DNA of 64,000 nucleotides, from contig WNKI01000002.1 in NCBI GenBank assembly GCA_015350385.1, positions 2,208,809 to 2,272,808 on the forward strand. The letters run 5' to 3'. Position 1 is the first letter of the stretch. The number at the start of each line of letters is the position of its first letter. A program made the position numbers and the translations under genes. A model generated the notes under the pieces. It saw only the letters and a program-made list of their open reading frames with translations, did not search any database and had not been told where the DNA came from. Source of the DNA: Aculops lycopersici (taxonomy: Eukaryota; Arthropoda; Arachnida; Trombidiformes; Eriophyidae). This document shows, piece by piece, positions 22,253 through 31,939 of the stretch.

Positions 22253-23543
22253 ACTCACCTGCTGCCAAATTGAGCCACCAACACGAGAGTTACCTGTAGT
22301 TACCTGCCAAACAACTCTCTATATTTGTGAATTACACTAGCTAATACACTGGAATTTGCCAGCTCTTGTCGTCCATCGGCCATCGATTCATCAGCGAGCA
22401 ACGATGCTGTATGTCAGTGACGAAATTTACCAAGACCAATCTTCTATCCATCGGCTGGTTTGGTTGATTGGTAGATTTGTCCACTTACTCGCCGCTTCAT
22501 TGTCATCAACTCCTTCCTTTTATCATCCCCACTGATGAGCGAAAGAAAGAGTACGAAAGAACAGGTAAATCAAACTCTACTCGAACCGACGACCCAAATT
22601 TAGGGAGCGAGGCGCATGTGTAGGGCTTAGCCTTCGGATGGATGCCTTCGCTTCAATGCCAAATACATTGAAGCAAAGGCTTGTGTGTTGCTCAACCAGG
22701 TGATAAAAGAGTATCAGCCAACTAATACTCTGATGACGATGATACCGATTGAGTAATCAGCCCCTCCCCATCCACCTTCTTAACCCAACTTCTCGCAGGG
22801 TAGATCCGCCGCCAAATAAGGCAAAATAAATACGATAAAAGTCTGGCCACGTCGTTGGATGTTGCGAAATTAGAGAAACCAAACCAAAGAGAAACGACCA
22901 AACCTCGACCACGACATTAGATGGTGCCGCGCCTTTTGTCACTTGAAACTCTTTTGAACTTCCCTTACACTCTTGATCCGATTACTCAGGACGAGATCCA
23001 ATTGAGTTACTGTTGATTTTGTGTCAGTCCCGATTGCGTCGTCATTGACATCAGATCAGACTAGTCAATCAATTCGCTCTTATTCAATTGAATTCCATTC
23101 ACATAGACCAACTCCCTCCTCGTTCTCCCTTTCTTTCCTTACCTATTCCCCTCCATTGCGCTCGAGTGGCTTCGTCTTCATGGGCCCGCCTACCTATCTA
23201 ACTATATACCTATCCGCATTCATGATACTAGCAGACTCTCACTTTTTCCCATTAATTGAATGAATGCCTCCGACTAACCAAAATTCAAACCTCTCCATTA
23301 TCTCGCTGCCGGCCACTGATCTGCGGCCAACAACTCCATTTGTAAATGTAGAAGTCGCCTAGAGAGGTGCACATGGTGGCGCCGAAGCGCAAGAATTGGT
23401 GCAAAATGTGGCTTGCCAAATTCCCAACTAGATCAAAGAGGATCGACGTCATCTCCAGGATATTCTTTCCATTAAAATTTGCCCTCTTTAACCTGGTCTA
23501 TTGGACCACTTACCTCTTTCGAGAGGAGGACACAGTGGCGTGA
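10067..23543 (+). CDS. GluCl: glutamate-gated chloride channel, four coding exons spanning 13.5 kb
   Basis: Cys-loop ligand-gated anion channel for inhibitory glutamate signalling in neurons and muscle, the target class of ivermectin. Coding exons are 10067-10454, 17912-17985, 19487-20746 and 23352-23543. All junctions are GT-AG with matching phase; the predicted product is 637 residues. Exon 1 has a signal peptide (TILLVIYLLWLHL) and IVDKILGEGYDKRIRP. Exon 2 reads GPTIVRVNTLVRSISKIDDV. Exon 3 has loop D-to-M3: FFRNEKEGHFHKIIMPN, the Cys-loop CPMDLKYYPLDKQNC, the second GluCl/glycine-type disulfide (YC...YSC), M1, the anion-filter PAR motif before M2, and M3. Exon 4 carries the RKNW basic linker and M4 (FFPLKFALFNLVYW), ending TGA. 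An alternative ATG in the same frame lies at 10010. The M3 glycine that family knowledge links to ivermectin sensitivity is present (codon 20189-20191). The M3-M4 loop is unusually long and Ala/Gly/Pro-rich. Confidence 0.92.
10703..10738. repeat. (CCAG)3 and (CGGT)5 tetranucleotide repeats
   Basis: Three CCAG units are followed after one base by five CGGT units, inside GluCl intron 1. These are the same unit types as at 6129 and 8417. Confidence 0.9.
11501..11529. repeat. (TTTCG)n pentanucleotide repeat
   Basis: This is a run of TTTCG units with one slightly longer first copy, in GluCl intron 1. Confidence 0.85.
11861..11886. repeat. (CTGT)n tetranucleotide repeat
   Basis: About six CTGT units lie within GluCl intron 1. 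Confidence 0.9.
13530..14310. repeat. possible dispersed repeat or old insertion in GluCl intron 1
   Basis: This block lacks the tetranucleotide drift of its surroundings and reads as heterogeneous, less repetitive DNA ending in a T-rich stretch (TTTTTTGAAATATTTTTT, about 14278). It contains a 130-codon open frame without an ATG (13685-14089). The boundaries are by eye only, and no terminal repeats or target-site duplication were found. It could be a degenerate mobile element, a processed insertion or simply different intronic DNA. Confidence 0.2.
16748..16798. other. perfect 12-bp inverted repeat (hairpin) in GluCl intron 1
   Basis: AATCCGACGTGG at 16748-16759 is exactly complementary to CCACGTCGGATT at 16787-16798, with a 27-base loop. 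Function is unknown. The stem is too short for a typical pre-miRNA. Confidence 0.7.
17986..19486 (+). other. GluCl intron 2 (1.5 kb)
   Basis: The donor follows the ATG codon (gtaagt at 17986) and the acceptor is cctttag before GAA-TAC-TCT. Joining the exons gives the expected ...DDVTM-EYSVQLSLRQEW. It contains an imperfect inverted repeat, CCAATTGGGGTTACG (18432-18446) with CGTAACCCATTGG (18469-18481). No exon is recognised inside. Confidence 0.75.
22211..22248. repeat. (CT)n dinucleotide repeat, about 19 units
   Basis: This is a perfect CT run of 38 bases within GluCl intron 3. Such a long pyrimidine run could also bind splicing regulators (inference). Confidence 0.95.
22644..22680. other. 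15-bp hairpin with 7-base loop in GluCl intron 3
   Basis: GCCTTCGCTTCAATG at 22644-22658 pairs with CATTGAAGCAAAGGC at 22666-22680. There is one mismatch (a wobble if read from the minus strand) and the loop is CCAAATA. It is the strongest local fold I noticed in the noncoding DNA. Function is unknown. Confidence 0.7.
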
Positions 23544-23829
23544 GAGATTTCATAAGCAAAATGGAAAACGAAATGAAACGATCAATTTACCTAGTTATTG
23601 CATTTGCACAAGAACAAATCTGACGAGTAATGAGAAGTTAAGTGTAAATACTGACTTGGGGCAAGAAAAAAAATGAAGTGTTGACTTCGATAACAAAGAT
23701 TTAATTATCCACCGAATTCATTTATTAAAAACATTATGACATCGATTGACAAACAAACAACTACCTGCTTTAGGTAAATCACAGGTTATAACTCTTTTGA
23801 ATGCTAGAATCAAACTAACAAGGAAGAGC

Positions 23830-24922
23830 TCATAGGATGTCTTTTGGATTCCAGCAAAAATGCTTGTCCTTGTTCAAACTATTGAGCTTCTCCATATCGC
23901 CATCGTCGATTGTGAAGTCGAATATGTCCAAATTGGGCCGCAGATTTTCAATCTTCGATGTTTTCGGGATTAAAAGGCAGTCATGTTGCAAACCCCATCT
24001 TAGGAGAATTTGTGGTATTGTTTTGTTATACTTTGAGGCCAGCGATTTGACTATCTCGTTGCCAAATAATACAGTCCAGCCGGGTGGGTTGCTCTGCGAG
24101 GAACCCAATGAGGAATACGCCTGGAGATAGATTGAGTTTTGCTTGCAAAAATCTAGCAAGCTCTTCTGGTAACACATTGGGTGGAACTCTACCTGATTCA
24201 CAGTTGGCTTGATCTTGCAATAGCTTAGCAAATCAGTCAGATGACTCTCAGTGTAATTAGAAACTCCAATTGACTTTATCTTGCCCATCGACACTAGACT
24301 CTCTAATTCTCCCCACGTTTCAGCTCGTATATTCTTATTCTTTGGATCTTTTGGTGGGGTCTTTGCAAGGCCTGGCCAGTGGACTAGCACTAGATCGATG
24401 TAGGATAGTTTCAATCTCTTTAATGAACCCATCACTGCGGTGTTTGTGTTTTCTCTACCATGCTGCCAGGGTGCTATCTTAGTTTCGATAAAGATGTCTT
24501 CTCGTTTCAGTTCCTGACTCGCCATCTTGTCGTAGATGACATCTCCGATGAACTCATCATTTCCATACATTGTTCCAGTATCCAACAGCTTATAACCAGA
24601 TGATATTGCCTCGCTGAACAACTTGAGACATAATGCTTTGTCCTTGATGCCGTAGGTGCCCACTATATAAGATTTGGTGCATTGAGATGAAAGATTAGTA
24701 ACTATGGACTGTAACTTGTAAGACGGGTCCGATCTCTGGATACTTACATCCTATCCTTGGCATCTTCGAGGCATTGTTCAGTAATACATGGGCCGCCATG
24801 TCCTTCGAATTGTGGTTTGTTGTCGTGGCGACTTTTTCCGTCGATTTTTGAACTGCCGCTTCTACGTTTGCTTTTTGAGTAACCTTGCCTAAGTTCTTGA
24901 ATGCCTTAAATATGCTAGACAT
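23830..24922 (-). CDS. aldo-keto reductase family protein, two exons
   Basis: Cytosolic NADPH-dependent carbonyl reductase of the AKR superfamily; the substrate is not predictable. Exons (minus) are 24748-24922 and 23830-24662. The 85-bp intron runs GTAAGT to TATATAG and joins PRIG-L-GTYGIKD in frame, giving 335 residues. The catalytic tetrad appears complete: Asp and Tyr in LLDTGTMYGND, Lys in FIETKIAPW and His in DLVLVHWPG. Cofactor-side motifs GVSNYTESHL, VNQVEFHP and LIPKTSK are present. The first ATG (24920-24922) gives a roughly 40-residue N-terminal extension rich in Lys, Ala and Thr before the usual start-like MAAHVLLNNASKMP; that extension could be a mitochondrial presequence, or translation may begin at the inner ATG. 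A poly(A) signal candidate is at 23721-23726. Confidence 0.88.
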
Positions 24923-25516
24923 TATACTTGATAGCAAGTATGTTTGGCAAGTGCAATTAGTAAATACTAGAAGATAAATACTATCAAGATTACAGTGTGT
25001 TCGAAAGTCACATATATTCTCCGCAGCGCCCCAAGCGGCGCTTTTGGTACTAAATCAGCGGCAGATGGGAGCTGTGGCGGTGCACGCGGGTCAATGATTC
25101 TCGACTAACCGACAGGCCAATCAGACTAACCCACTCCGACCCGATTTTTTTCCCTAGCAAGGTTGGGGTTTGCCCGACCGCATCTATGAGAGCAACGAGG
25201 GCGTGAACGCGTAAGCCGAATCTCCAAGACTGAGCTGTGTTGAGCGAGTGAGCTGTGGAGCTGGAAAAACGCCTTTCTCCCCTGAGGTAATATGCGATTT
25301 TCGACCACATTGTAGATATCCAGTTCTAAATGAAGCACATGTTATTATTTACTTCGCGTGTGATTCACAATACCAGTCACGGTGGGACTGTCAAACAAAT
25401 TGCGGAAGTCGCGCGTGTTTTTCTGATTAGAACGCGATTCATTGAGACTCGGCCATAAAAACGGCTAGAAAGCGATTGATTGTCGGGTGTAACAAGTTAT
25501 AATTTAATTGCTTTAG
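24923..25516. promoter_or_regulatory. intergenic: AKR upstream region, DHX15 3' region
   Basis: The 594 bp lie between two minus-strand genes. I see nothing conserved. A GC-rich patch near 25020-25050 (GCAGCGCCCCAAGCGGCGC) is the only distinctive sequence. Open frames here begin with non-ATG codons or are short. Confidence 0.4.
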
Positions 25517-27916
25517 TCACCTGTTTGCGTAACGAGGTGTTGCTCTATTTGATAGAGCTTCGAGTTTCAACTTGATCAATTCCAGCTTACGCTTTGCTTC
25601 GCATTCTGGAAAGTTTTCTAGATCATAGTACTCCGGCGCTATAGCCAGGAGCCATTCGGGTTTAACCTCCATCACAGTTCGTATATACTTCTTGGACGTG
25701 AACACAAACTCATGATAGATGACCCACTCGGGACGGTGAGTCAGTGAGCTGGACGGGTGAATGAAGACTTCTTGGTTGTCCTTGCACGTGAGATAGTGTC
25801 CAGCTCTCTCCAGGTGTGCCACTTGCATGAAGAACCCGGACACCAAAGATTTCCGGATGTTATTGTAGTACTCACGACTAGAAAAATCAGTCGATTCTCT
25901 CTTGAGCCCTAATTTATCCATAATACGCTCAAGTTGTACCCTTGCACTATCGACTGATTTCAAGGACCTGTAGTTGATAAAGTTCTCGTAACACCAATCT
26001 TGGTCATCGTTGTTCTGCTTGAAAGCATGGTAGACATTCAACAGTGTCAGGTGGTCGCCATGGTCATGTGTGAATTTGATCTTTGCGTCATCGGCAGCCT
26101 TTCTCTGATCGTTGGGCCGAACGAAACATTGTGGAACCGAGAGCATTGCGGTTATGGATAGAATTTCATTTGAACATTTGAAGTCACAAGATGTGATGAG
26201 AGCTTTAGCCAATTCAGGTTCAAGCGGAAACTCGGCCATCATCGAGCCAACTTCTGTCAAGTTGCCATCATCATCGACAGCTCCCAGATAATTTAGTAAT
26301 TCGAGCGATCGCATGAGAGTTTCCGGTGCAGGTGGGTCCATGAAGTCAAAGTGCACCAAGTCGGTTATTCCGAGCTTGATAAGGTTGAGTGTGATGGAAT
26401 TCAAGTTGGACCTGAGAATCTCAGGATAAGTCTGTTCCAACATGTCGTTTTTGAAAGCATTTTGGGTGTAAAGTCTAAAACATTTGCCTGGTTTCGTACG
26501 ACCGGCACGACCAGCACGTTGCTGAGCCGAAGCTTTGGAAATGGGTGACACTAATAAGGATTCCTCTCTTGTCCTGGGATTAAATACTTTCTGCTTACTG
26601 AAACCAGGATCGATGACAAATACAACCCCGTCGATAGTGAGCGAGGTTTCAGCTATATTGGTTGATATAATAACTTTCCTCCCCAACTTTCCGTCTCTTG
26701 TTGGTGGTCTGGGTCCAAAGATTCTTTGCTGCTGCGCTGGTGGTAAAGTTGAGTATAATGGTATACAGTCTAAATCGCCGAGATCTTTTCGACTTCTCGC
26801 TTCATTTTCAATCCTCTTGCAAGCCTCTTCGATTTCCTGTGTATGTTATGGAGTTGAAACGAAGCAGATTAGATATCAGAAGTGGCACTAAAGACCTACT
26901 GTAATTTGAGATTGAAAGAAATAAAATGTTCCGTCATTGCTCTGGGCAACCATCCTAGTTTAGTCGAAGATGAATACCCCTATAATTATACGGACGATTG
27001 CTTTAGGGTCTTAGTGTTGGCGTCAGGACTGTAATATATCCTGACATCCGAGGATAACGTGACCCAAAATCAGAATATTTGAGATTGTATGCAAACTTAC
27101 CTCCATTCCGGTTAAAAACAACAAGATATCGCCCTCCTCATGTTCATGGTCGGCATGAATCTGGAAGACTGTCTCGACTGCGGCGTCTAGAAAGTCCTTT
27201 GCGGGCCTTTGAGCCCAAAGAATTTCGACAGGATGAGTTCTACCCGGAACACTGAGGAGAGGAGAATTGTCAAAGTATGTTTGAAACTTGCCTGCATCTA
27301 GAGTGGCACTCATCACAACAATCTTGATATCTTTTCTATCCACAATTAGTTGCTTAAGCACCCCGAGGAGAATGTCTGTAGATAGGGTTCTCTCGTGTAC
27401 TTCATCGAGTATTATCACACCATATTGTTTCAGTCTACGATCGTTCATAGCTTCTCTAAGTAACATGCCATCAGTAAGATACTTGAGCACTGTTTTGCCC
27501 GAAGTGCAAGCCTCGAATCTAATGGAATAACCGACTTCATCTCCAAGTTTTACGTCCATCTCCTCGGCAACTCTAGCGGCAACCGACATTGCTGCCACTC
27601 GACGAGGTTGAGTACAAGCTACACAAAGCTTGTGACCTTCCTCCTCGTTTTGCTTCAGACAATAATCGACACACCATTGCGGAATCTGGGTAGTTTTGCC
27701 ACTACCTGTTTCACCGACTAACACAATGGTTTGGTTTTCATCTAAAAGTCGCATAAATGTATCCCTGTACTCCCAAACTGGCAACTGGACTCGTTTCTCG
27801 TGGATATCCTTCCATCTCCTGGAGTAAGGTTTCTTGGTAAAATTGTTTGTCTCGCTGTCGATAGTTGAATTATGAACATCTGAAGCGCCTAGATCACCGG
27901 CATTAGGGTTATCCAT
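25517..27916 (-). CDS. DHX15: DEAH-box RNA helicase DHX15/Prp43, two exons
   Basis: ATP-dependent RNA helicase that dismantles spliceosomes and acts in ribosome biogenesis with G-patch cofactors; nuclear. Exons (minus) are 27101-27916 and 25517-26836. The 264-bp intron runs GTAAGT to ACACAG and joins LFLTGMEEIEEACKRIE, giving 711 residues, close to family length. Motif I is GETGSGKT (about residues 68-75), Ia is CTQPRR, III is MSATLD, V is STNIAETSLTIDGV and VI is QRAGRAGR. Motif II reads DEVH (171-174) instead of the usual DEAH. The C-terminal winged-helix, ratchet and OB regions are complete, ending with the typical KLELIKLKLEAL. Start ATG at 27914-27916. It is divergent from the C2H2 gene. 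Confidence 0.95.
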
Positions 27917-28471
27917 TTTGTGCAGCTACAACATTGCTATTTAGTTACTAATTTGTAAAAGTGATGTTGTATTGCCGTGCTAAAATCATTATTTGATTGG
28001 AAGTCCTTGATGGTCATCGGAGGAATGAGCGGATATTACAACGGGGATGGCTGTTTTTCTCGAATGCCATGTGCGTCGCACGCTGCCGACAAAGTTCGCT
28101 TCCATCCTCCTGCGGTATCGTCGATACCGTATCGACTCGCGGAAAATCTACGGCCTCTGTCCATGTAGGGGGCACAGGTTATTGTTTTTATCGACCTACT
28201 TATCAATATCCTCTACATGATAGTTATCCTACTCTAAATAATTTTTTAAAAACTGATAATTGATAATTATGCCTAAACTCAAAACCAAATTTTATAAAGT
28301 TGTCATGTGGTGAAAGTCCACAACGCTAGTGGAGGCTACGATGCATCCGTTCGTGTTGGGCGTGCGACAACTGAGAGCGAAACAACTTTGGCGCTCTAAA
28401 AAACCATCGTCCGGCTACGGCCCCAAGAATTGTATTACATCATCCCAATCATTTCGATCTATTTTAACATT
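27917..28471. promoter_or_regulatory. shared upstream region of DHX15 (-) and C2H2 gene (+)
   Basis: A 555-bp gap lies between divergent starts. It has AT-rich segments near 28200-28280 and no recognisable motif beyond that. A bidirectional promoter is inferred from arrangement. Confidence 0.35.
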
Positions 28472-29764
28472 ATGAACACGAGACCGATATTTCACAATGT
28501 TTTTGGTAGTTTCTCCACCTCAGCTCCACCTACAAGTAGCAATGTATCATCCACAGCCGTGCAATATGCGATGCCTAGATCTCCAACAGAATCGATTGTC
28601 AACTTATCAGCTGTGAATTTTCCGGAACGTATCAAGTGCGATTTTTGCGATGTAACCTTCAAGAGTGATCTAGATGTATCTAAACATTTACATAGTGAAA
28701 TTCATACTCAAAACAAGGACCGTGTTTTGGCATCCAAACCCCGTGATAAAGAGGTGGAGAAGCACATACCTAAAAACTGGCGCAAGGCACTCGAGTCAAT
28801 AGGAGTAAAGAGCGTCTTTGATCTCAGAGATCTCAATGAGAAGAATTATTTTCACATTAAGAGTAAAGTCATGGCCAGTGTAGCCAAGCAATTGTCGAAA
28901 GTTTTATTGGTTGCTATAGTCGAATTTGAGACAAGGGATTTTCCTGACTTTATTAGAAACATGCTGCTTGAGTCATGTCTACTGGAGGATCCACCAGCGC
29001 CTCCGGTGCATTCAAAGCCAAAGAAAGCGAAACAACCTGCTAAGAAACCAGCTACAGCCAAGTCAGTTCTACCTAGTCCTGTTGCCAAACAACCTTTAGG
29101 AGCAAAACCATCTCAACCTCAGTCAGCGAAGCGGCCGCAACCCTCGACCTCTGGTACCCAACGACCTGTTGCATCGCCAACTAAGCGTTTTGCTAATGAG
29201 CCGCCTAGACCTCAGCCAGCGCCACAAGTCGCTAGGTCTCGACCAACACCCCCTCCGACCACCAGACCTCAGCCACAAACATCAAGGGTGCCATCGTCGG
29301 GGGCGAAACGTCATTCCAATATAACCCAACAAGCAGAGCAAATTAGACAACCAAGACCTTCCCCAGCTAGACCACAACCCAAACCGTCATCGAGTGCCTC
29401 AAAGAGGATATCTGAAGTTGGCCCACCCTCCAACAAACAGACAGCGCCAGCTCATCCAAAACCTGTACCGCTCTGCGTACAGAGGGCGAGAAAGGAAGCT
29501 TCAGCCAGAGAAACAGATAGATCTGTGCCGTCAACCTCTCGAGAGTCAAGGGAAGTGAGGGCATCGGACTCCTCGAAAAAGCGCCAGAAGAAGAGGCCAC
29601 AAATTGAGGAATCTTCAGACTCGTCCGAGTCGCAACCACCACCACCAAATAAACCCGACTTGCTACTTCCAAGGGCCATGTTAAATCCAGCACCGGAGCC
29701 GAGAAAGGATTCGAATTATGTACCCAAATTAGCCAAGATTAAAGTGGAGCCCAGGCAAGATTGA
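28472..29764 (+). CDS. C2H2 zinc finger protein with Pro/Ser/Lys-rich disordered tail
   Basis: The family is not recognised. The 430-residue product has a single C2H2/U1-type finger at about residues 57-80 (CDFCDVTFKSDLDVSKHLHSEIH, two Cys and two His with a long spacing). A compact helical-looking segment follows (NWRKALESIGVKSVFDLRDLNEKNYF to FIRNMLL, about residues 100-170). The rest is disordered: P, Q, K, S and R-rich, with basic clusters such as KKRQKKRP and an acidic ESSDSSES. It is therefore probably nuclear and nucleic-acid-associated (inference). The start is ATG at 28472; a longer frame upstream begins only with a non-ATG codon. A poly(A) signal AATAAA lies at 29778-29783, 14 bases past the stop. 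Confidence 0.8.
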   Translation: MNTRPIFHNVFGSFSTSAPPTSSNVSSTAVQYAMPRSPTESIVNLSAVNFPERIKCDFCDVTFKSDLDVSKHLHSEIHTQNKDRVLASKPRDKEVEKHIPKNWRKALESIGVKSVFDLRDLNEKNYFHIKSKVMASVAKQLSKVLLVAIVEFETRDFPDFIRNMLLESCLLEDPPAPPVHSKPKKAKQPAKKPATAKSVLPSPVAKQPLGAKPSQPQSAKRPQPSTSGTQRPVASPTKRFANEPPRPQPAPQVARSRPTPPPTTRPQPQTSRVPSSGAKRHSNITQQAEQIRQPRPSPARPQPKPSSSASKRISEVGPPSNKQTAPAHPKPVPLCVQRARKEASARETDRSVPSTSRESREVRASDSSKKRQKKRPQIEESSDSSESQPPPPNKPDLLLPRAMLNPAPEPRKDSNYVPKLAKIKVEPRQD

Positions 29765-30377
29765 GTGCATCGTTGCAAATAAATATTTTCGTGAACTATT
29801 CCTGGCAACTGATCAATGGATGCTCTTGAGGATGGCTAGTTCCTGATACCTATGATGTATCTTTCCCTCCTACGTAGTTATTTTGACTTATCTTCACTTC
29901 ATTTGCAATTCAATTTGAACCAAATGCGTTTACCACCTGTTTGCGCCTGGATAAAACAAAATTAGTTTCCTTTTCAAACTCACGATTCAATATCTTGACT
30001 TCTTGAAAGTGAGGGCCCGGCGTAGCTGTGGTTTTCTCATTTTACTAGATCAGAGAAGGATGACACTTTGAGAAAGGGTTAAGTTAACCTTGGTGATGCG
30101 TTGTAAATTGAGTAGCGGTAATCGGTGGCGCGATAGATATTAGTCGCTTGAAATGGGAAGTTGCACGTTCTGTTGTGTTTTTCGTTCAATTATTTGTTAA
30201 GTATTTTTCTTCTCTTCGTTGTAAACACACTGTGTTACACACAGGCTTTCTCCTTGTGTGACGGCGCCACCACCAATGCTGCCCTAAAAGTACCAATAAA
30301 TTTATCTCGGCTTGTGAAAGTTCTGCATGAACATTGTTATTGTTATCTCCATTAGGATGTTTACAAAATTATTATAA
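29765..30377. other. intergenic with possible short coding-like frame
   Basis: It contains the C2H2 poly(A) signal (29778-29783). Near 30245-30355, an acceptor-like acacag is followed by an open frame (AFSLCDGATTNAALKVPINL...) ending in TAG. It might be an exon connected with the frame at 30378-30668, but I could not find a phase-consistent splice. Confidence 0.3.
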
Positions 30378-30668
30378 CTCCCTCATTTATATCATAGCTG
30401 GTTCCCGCTTATAGCCAAGCTCTCCAACAAGCTCACCTATTTTGCCCTTTGGCACGGGCAACGACTGAGCCTCAAGACAACCAGAATTCCTTATATTCCA
30501 TGTGATCATCACTTGGTATCTTTCACAATTGGAACTTCAAACTTAATTGTTGAACTCATCAAAAAGCACCATAATGACACAGCCACGACAATCGAGACGC
30601 TAAATAACATTAGACGACTGTCCCCTAGTCTATTAGGTGAAGCAATTTTAAAACTTTTCCTCCCGTAG
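30378..30668 (+). CDS. unassigned coding-like open frame without ATG (possible terminal exon)
   Basis: This is an open frame of 97 codons between stops at 30375 and 30666 with no start codon. Its translation looks protein-like (SWFPLIAKLSNKLTYFALWHG, IPYIPCDHHLVSFTIGTSN, IRRLSPSLLGEAILKLFLP), with balanced residue use and a hydrophobic periodicity. Acceptor-like tags (atatcatag at about 30398, cttatag at about 30415) would fit a last exon of a plus-strand gene lying between the C2H2 gene and LKB1. No family was recognised and the upstream exons were not found. It could also be chance or a decayed gene. Confidence 0.3.
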   Translation, partial: LPHLYHSWFPLIAKLSNKLTYFALWHGQRLSLKTTRIPYIPCDHHLVSFTIGTSNLIVELIKKHHNDTATTIETLNNIRRLSPSLLGEAILKLFLP

Positions 30669-30929
30669 CAGGTCTACGTTAGCAAAATTAACCTCCAGTA
30701 AGGTAAAAAATCTCATCTAGCTATTGAAGGTTCACCATTCCAAGACTCCTATCGAAAGCAAAACTTAACGTAGATGTGAAAAGATGCGATAGATAGCAGA
30801 TTCCTAGTCGTCTATTCGGGTCAGCTATCAATAAGACTTCTGGGGGGCAACCGAAGAGTTGTCATCCACCAAACATCATCCTCGCCAACTACATATGTTT
30901 TGATATTTAGTTAACCCAAACCATGAACC

Positions 30930-31835
30930 ATGGGCGACATATTGTACTATCAGAAGGATGAGAGGCCCAAATTTGTTGGCCGCTATCTCATCGGAGACCT
31001 CATTGGTGAGGGTAGTTATTCAAAAGTCAAAGAGTGTATTGATTCTGAGACACTTGAGAGGCGAGCAATTAAGATAATGAAAAAACAACGACTTAAAAAG
31101 ATACCAAATGGCGAGGAAAATGTTAAACGCGAAACAAGGTTAATGTGCAAATTAGATCATAAGAATGTTGTGAAATTGATTGATATAATTTACAATAATG
31201 AGAAGGAGAAATTATACATCATTATGGAATATTGTGTTACTGTTTTACAAGAATTATTTGATAGGGCCCCAGAGAACAAACTGCCCATCTCACAGGCGCA
31301 TTATTATTTTGTTCAATTACTTGATGGTTTAGAGTATTTACATAGTCAAGGTATCATTCATAAGGATATAAAACCAAGTAATTTATTGATTAACAACTCA
31401 AATGTAATCAAAATAACTGACTTGGGCGTCTCAGAGCAATTAGATCTATTTGATTGTAACGATTGGTGTTCCACAAGTCAAGGATCGCCAGCCTTTCAAG
31501 CGCCTGAATTGGCCGACGGAGTTGAGAGGTTTAGTGGCTTCAAGATTGACATTTGGTCTTGTGGCGTAACATTATTTAGCATTACGACGGGAAGATATCC
31601 ATTCGAGGGCGAGAATATCTATAGATTATTTGAAAAGATTTCTAGATGTGAATTTACTATGCCAGAGGATTTAGATCCAGCTTTGCAAACTTTATTAGCT
31701 GGTATGCTGGCCAAGGATCCAAACGAAAGGTTTAGTCTAAGTCAAATTAAAGCACACGATTGGGTTAGAAGGAAGCACCCACCGATAAGTGAGCATGTGC
31801 CGCTTCCATCTCAAGCTGCCTCAATTTACCCATAG
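30930..31835 (+). CDS. Lkb1: serine/threonine kinase LKB1 (STK11 orthologue)
   Basis: Master kinase that activates AMPK and related kinases in complex with STRAD and MO25; cytosolic. The kinase domain fills the frame. The Gly-rich loop is GEGSYS (26-31), the ATP lysine is K48 in RRAIKIMKK, the catalytic loop is HKDIKPSN (D146) and the metal motif is DLG (D164). HKD and DLG, rather than HRD and DFG, are the known LKB1 forms. Further LKB1 signatures are ERRAIKIMKKQRLKKIPNGE, LHSQGIIHKDIKP, SQGSPAFQAPE and FSGFKIDIWSCGVTL. As read without splicing it ends 301 residues in, shortly after HPPISEHVPLPSQ, with no long tail or lipid motif; see the 31940-32103 exon. The ATG at 30930 has strong context (accATGG). 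An overlapping 12-codon upstream frame starts at 30923. Confidence 0.93.
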   Translation: MGDILYYQKDERPKFVGRYLIGDLIGEGSYSKVKECIDSETLERRAIKIMKKQRLKKIPNGEENVKRETRLMCKLDHKNVVKLIDIIYNNEKEKLYIIMEYCVTVLQELFDRAPENKLPISQAHYYFVQLLDGLEYLHSQGIIHKDIKPSNLLINNSNVIKITDLGVSEQLDLFDCNDWCSTSQGSPAFQAPELADGVERFSGFKIDIWSCGVTLFSITTGRYPFEGENIYRLFEKISRCEFTMPEDLDPALQTLLAGMLAKDPNERFSLSQIKAHDWVRRKHPPISEHVPLPSQAASIYP

Positions 31836-31939
31836 GGTACCGTGTGATTCAAAATTAAAATCACAAAACCAACATGTTTTCGTGTTACACACCCCTTTGT
31901 ACATGAACGACGCGTAATCTCAATGGAAAAACTGGTTAG

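Larger units (their letters stand above)
20747..23351 (+). other. GluCl intron 3 (2.6 kb)
   Basis: The donor gtaagt follows the TTG codon at 20744-20746; the acceptor is aaatgtag before AAG at 23352. If retained, the frame would run to a stop at 20990-20992 and the channel would lose M4. The intron holds a (CT)n tract (22211-22248) and a strong hairpin (22644-22680). An additional small exon extending the M3-M4 loop cannot be excluded. Confidence 0.7.

Noticed and set aside
31781..31840. A 47-bp intron in LKB1 (gtgagc at 31789 to cccatag at 31835)
   Set aside because: Although both sites look usable, the joined frame stops within a few codons and gains no conserved sequence.
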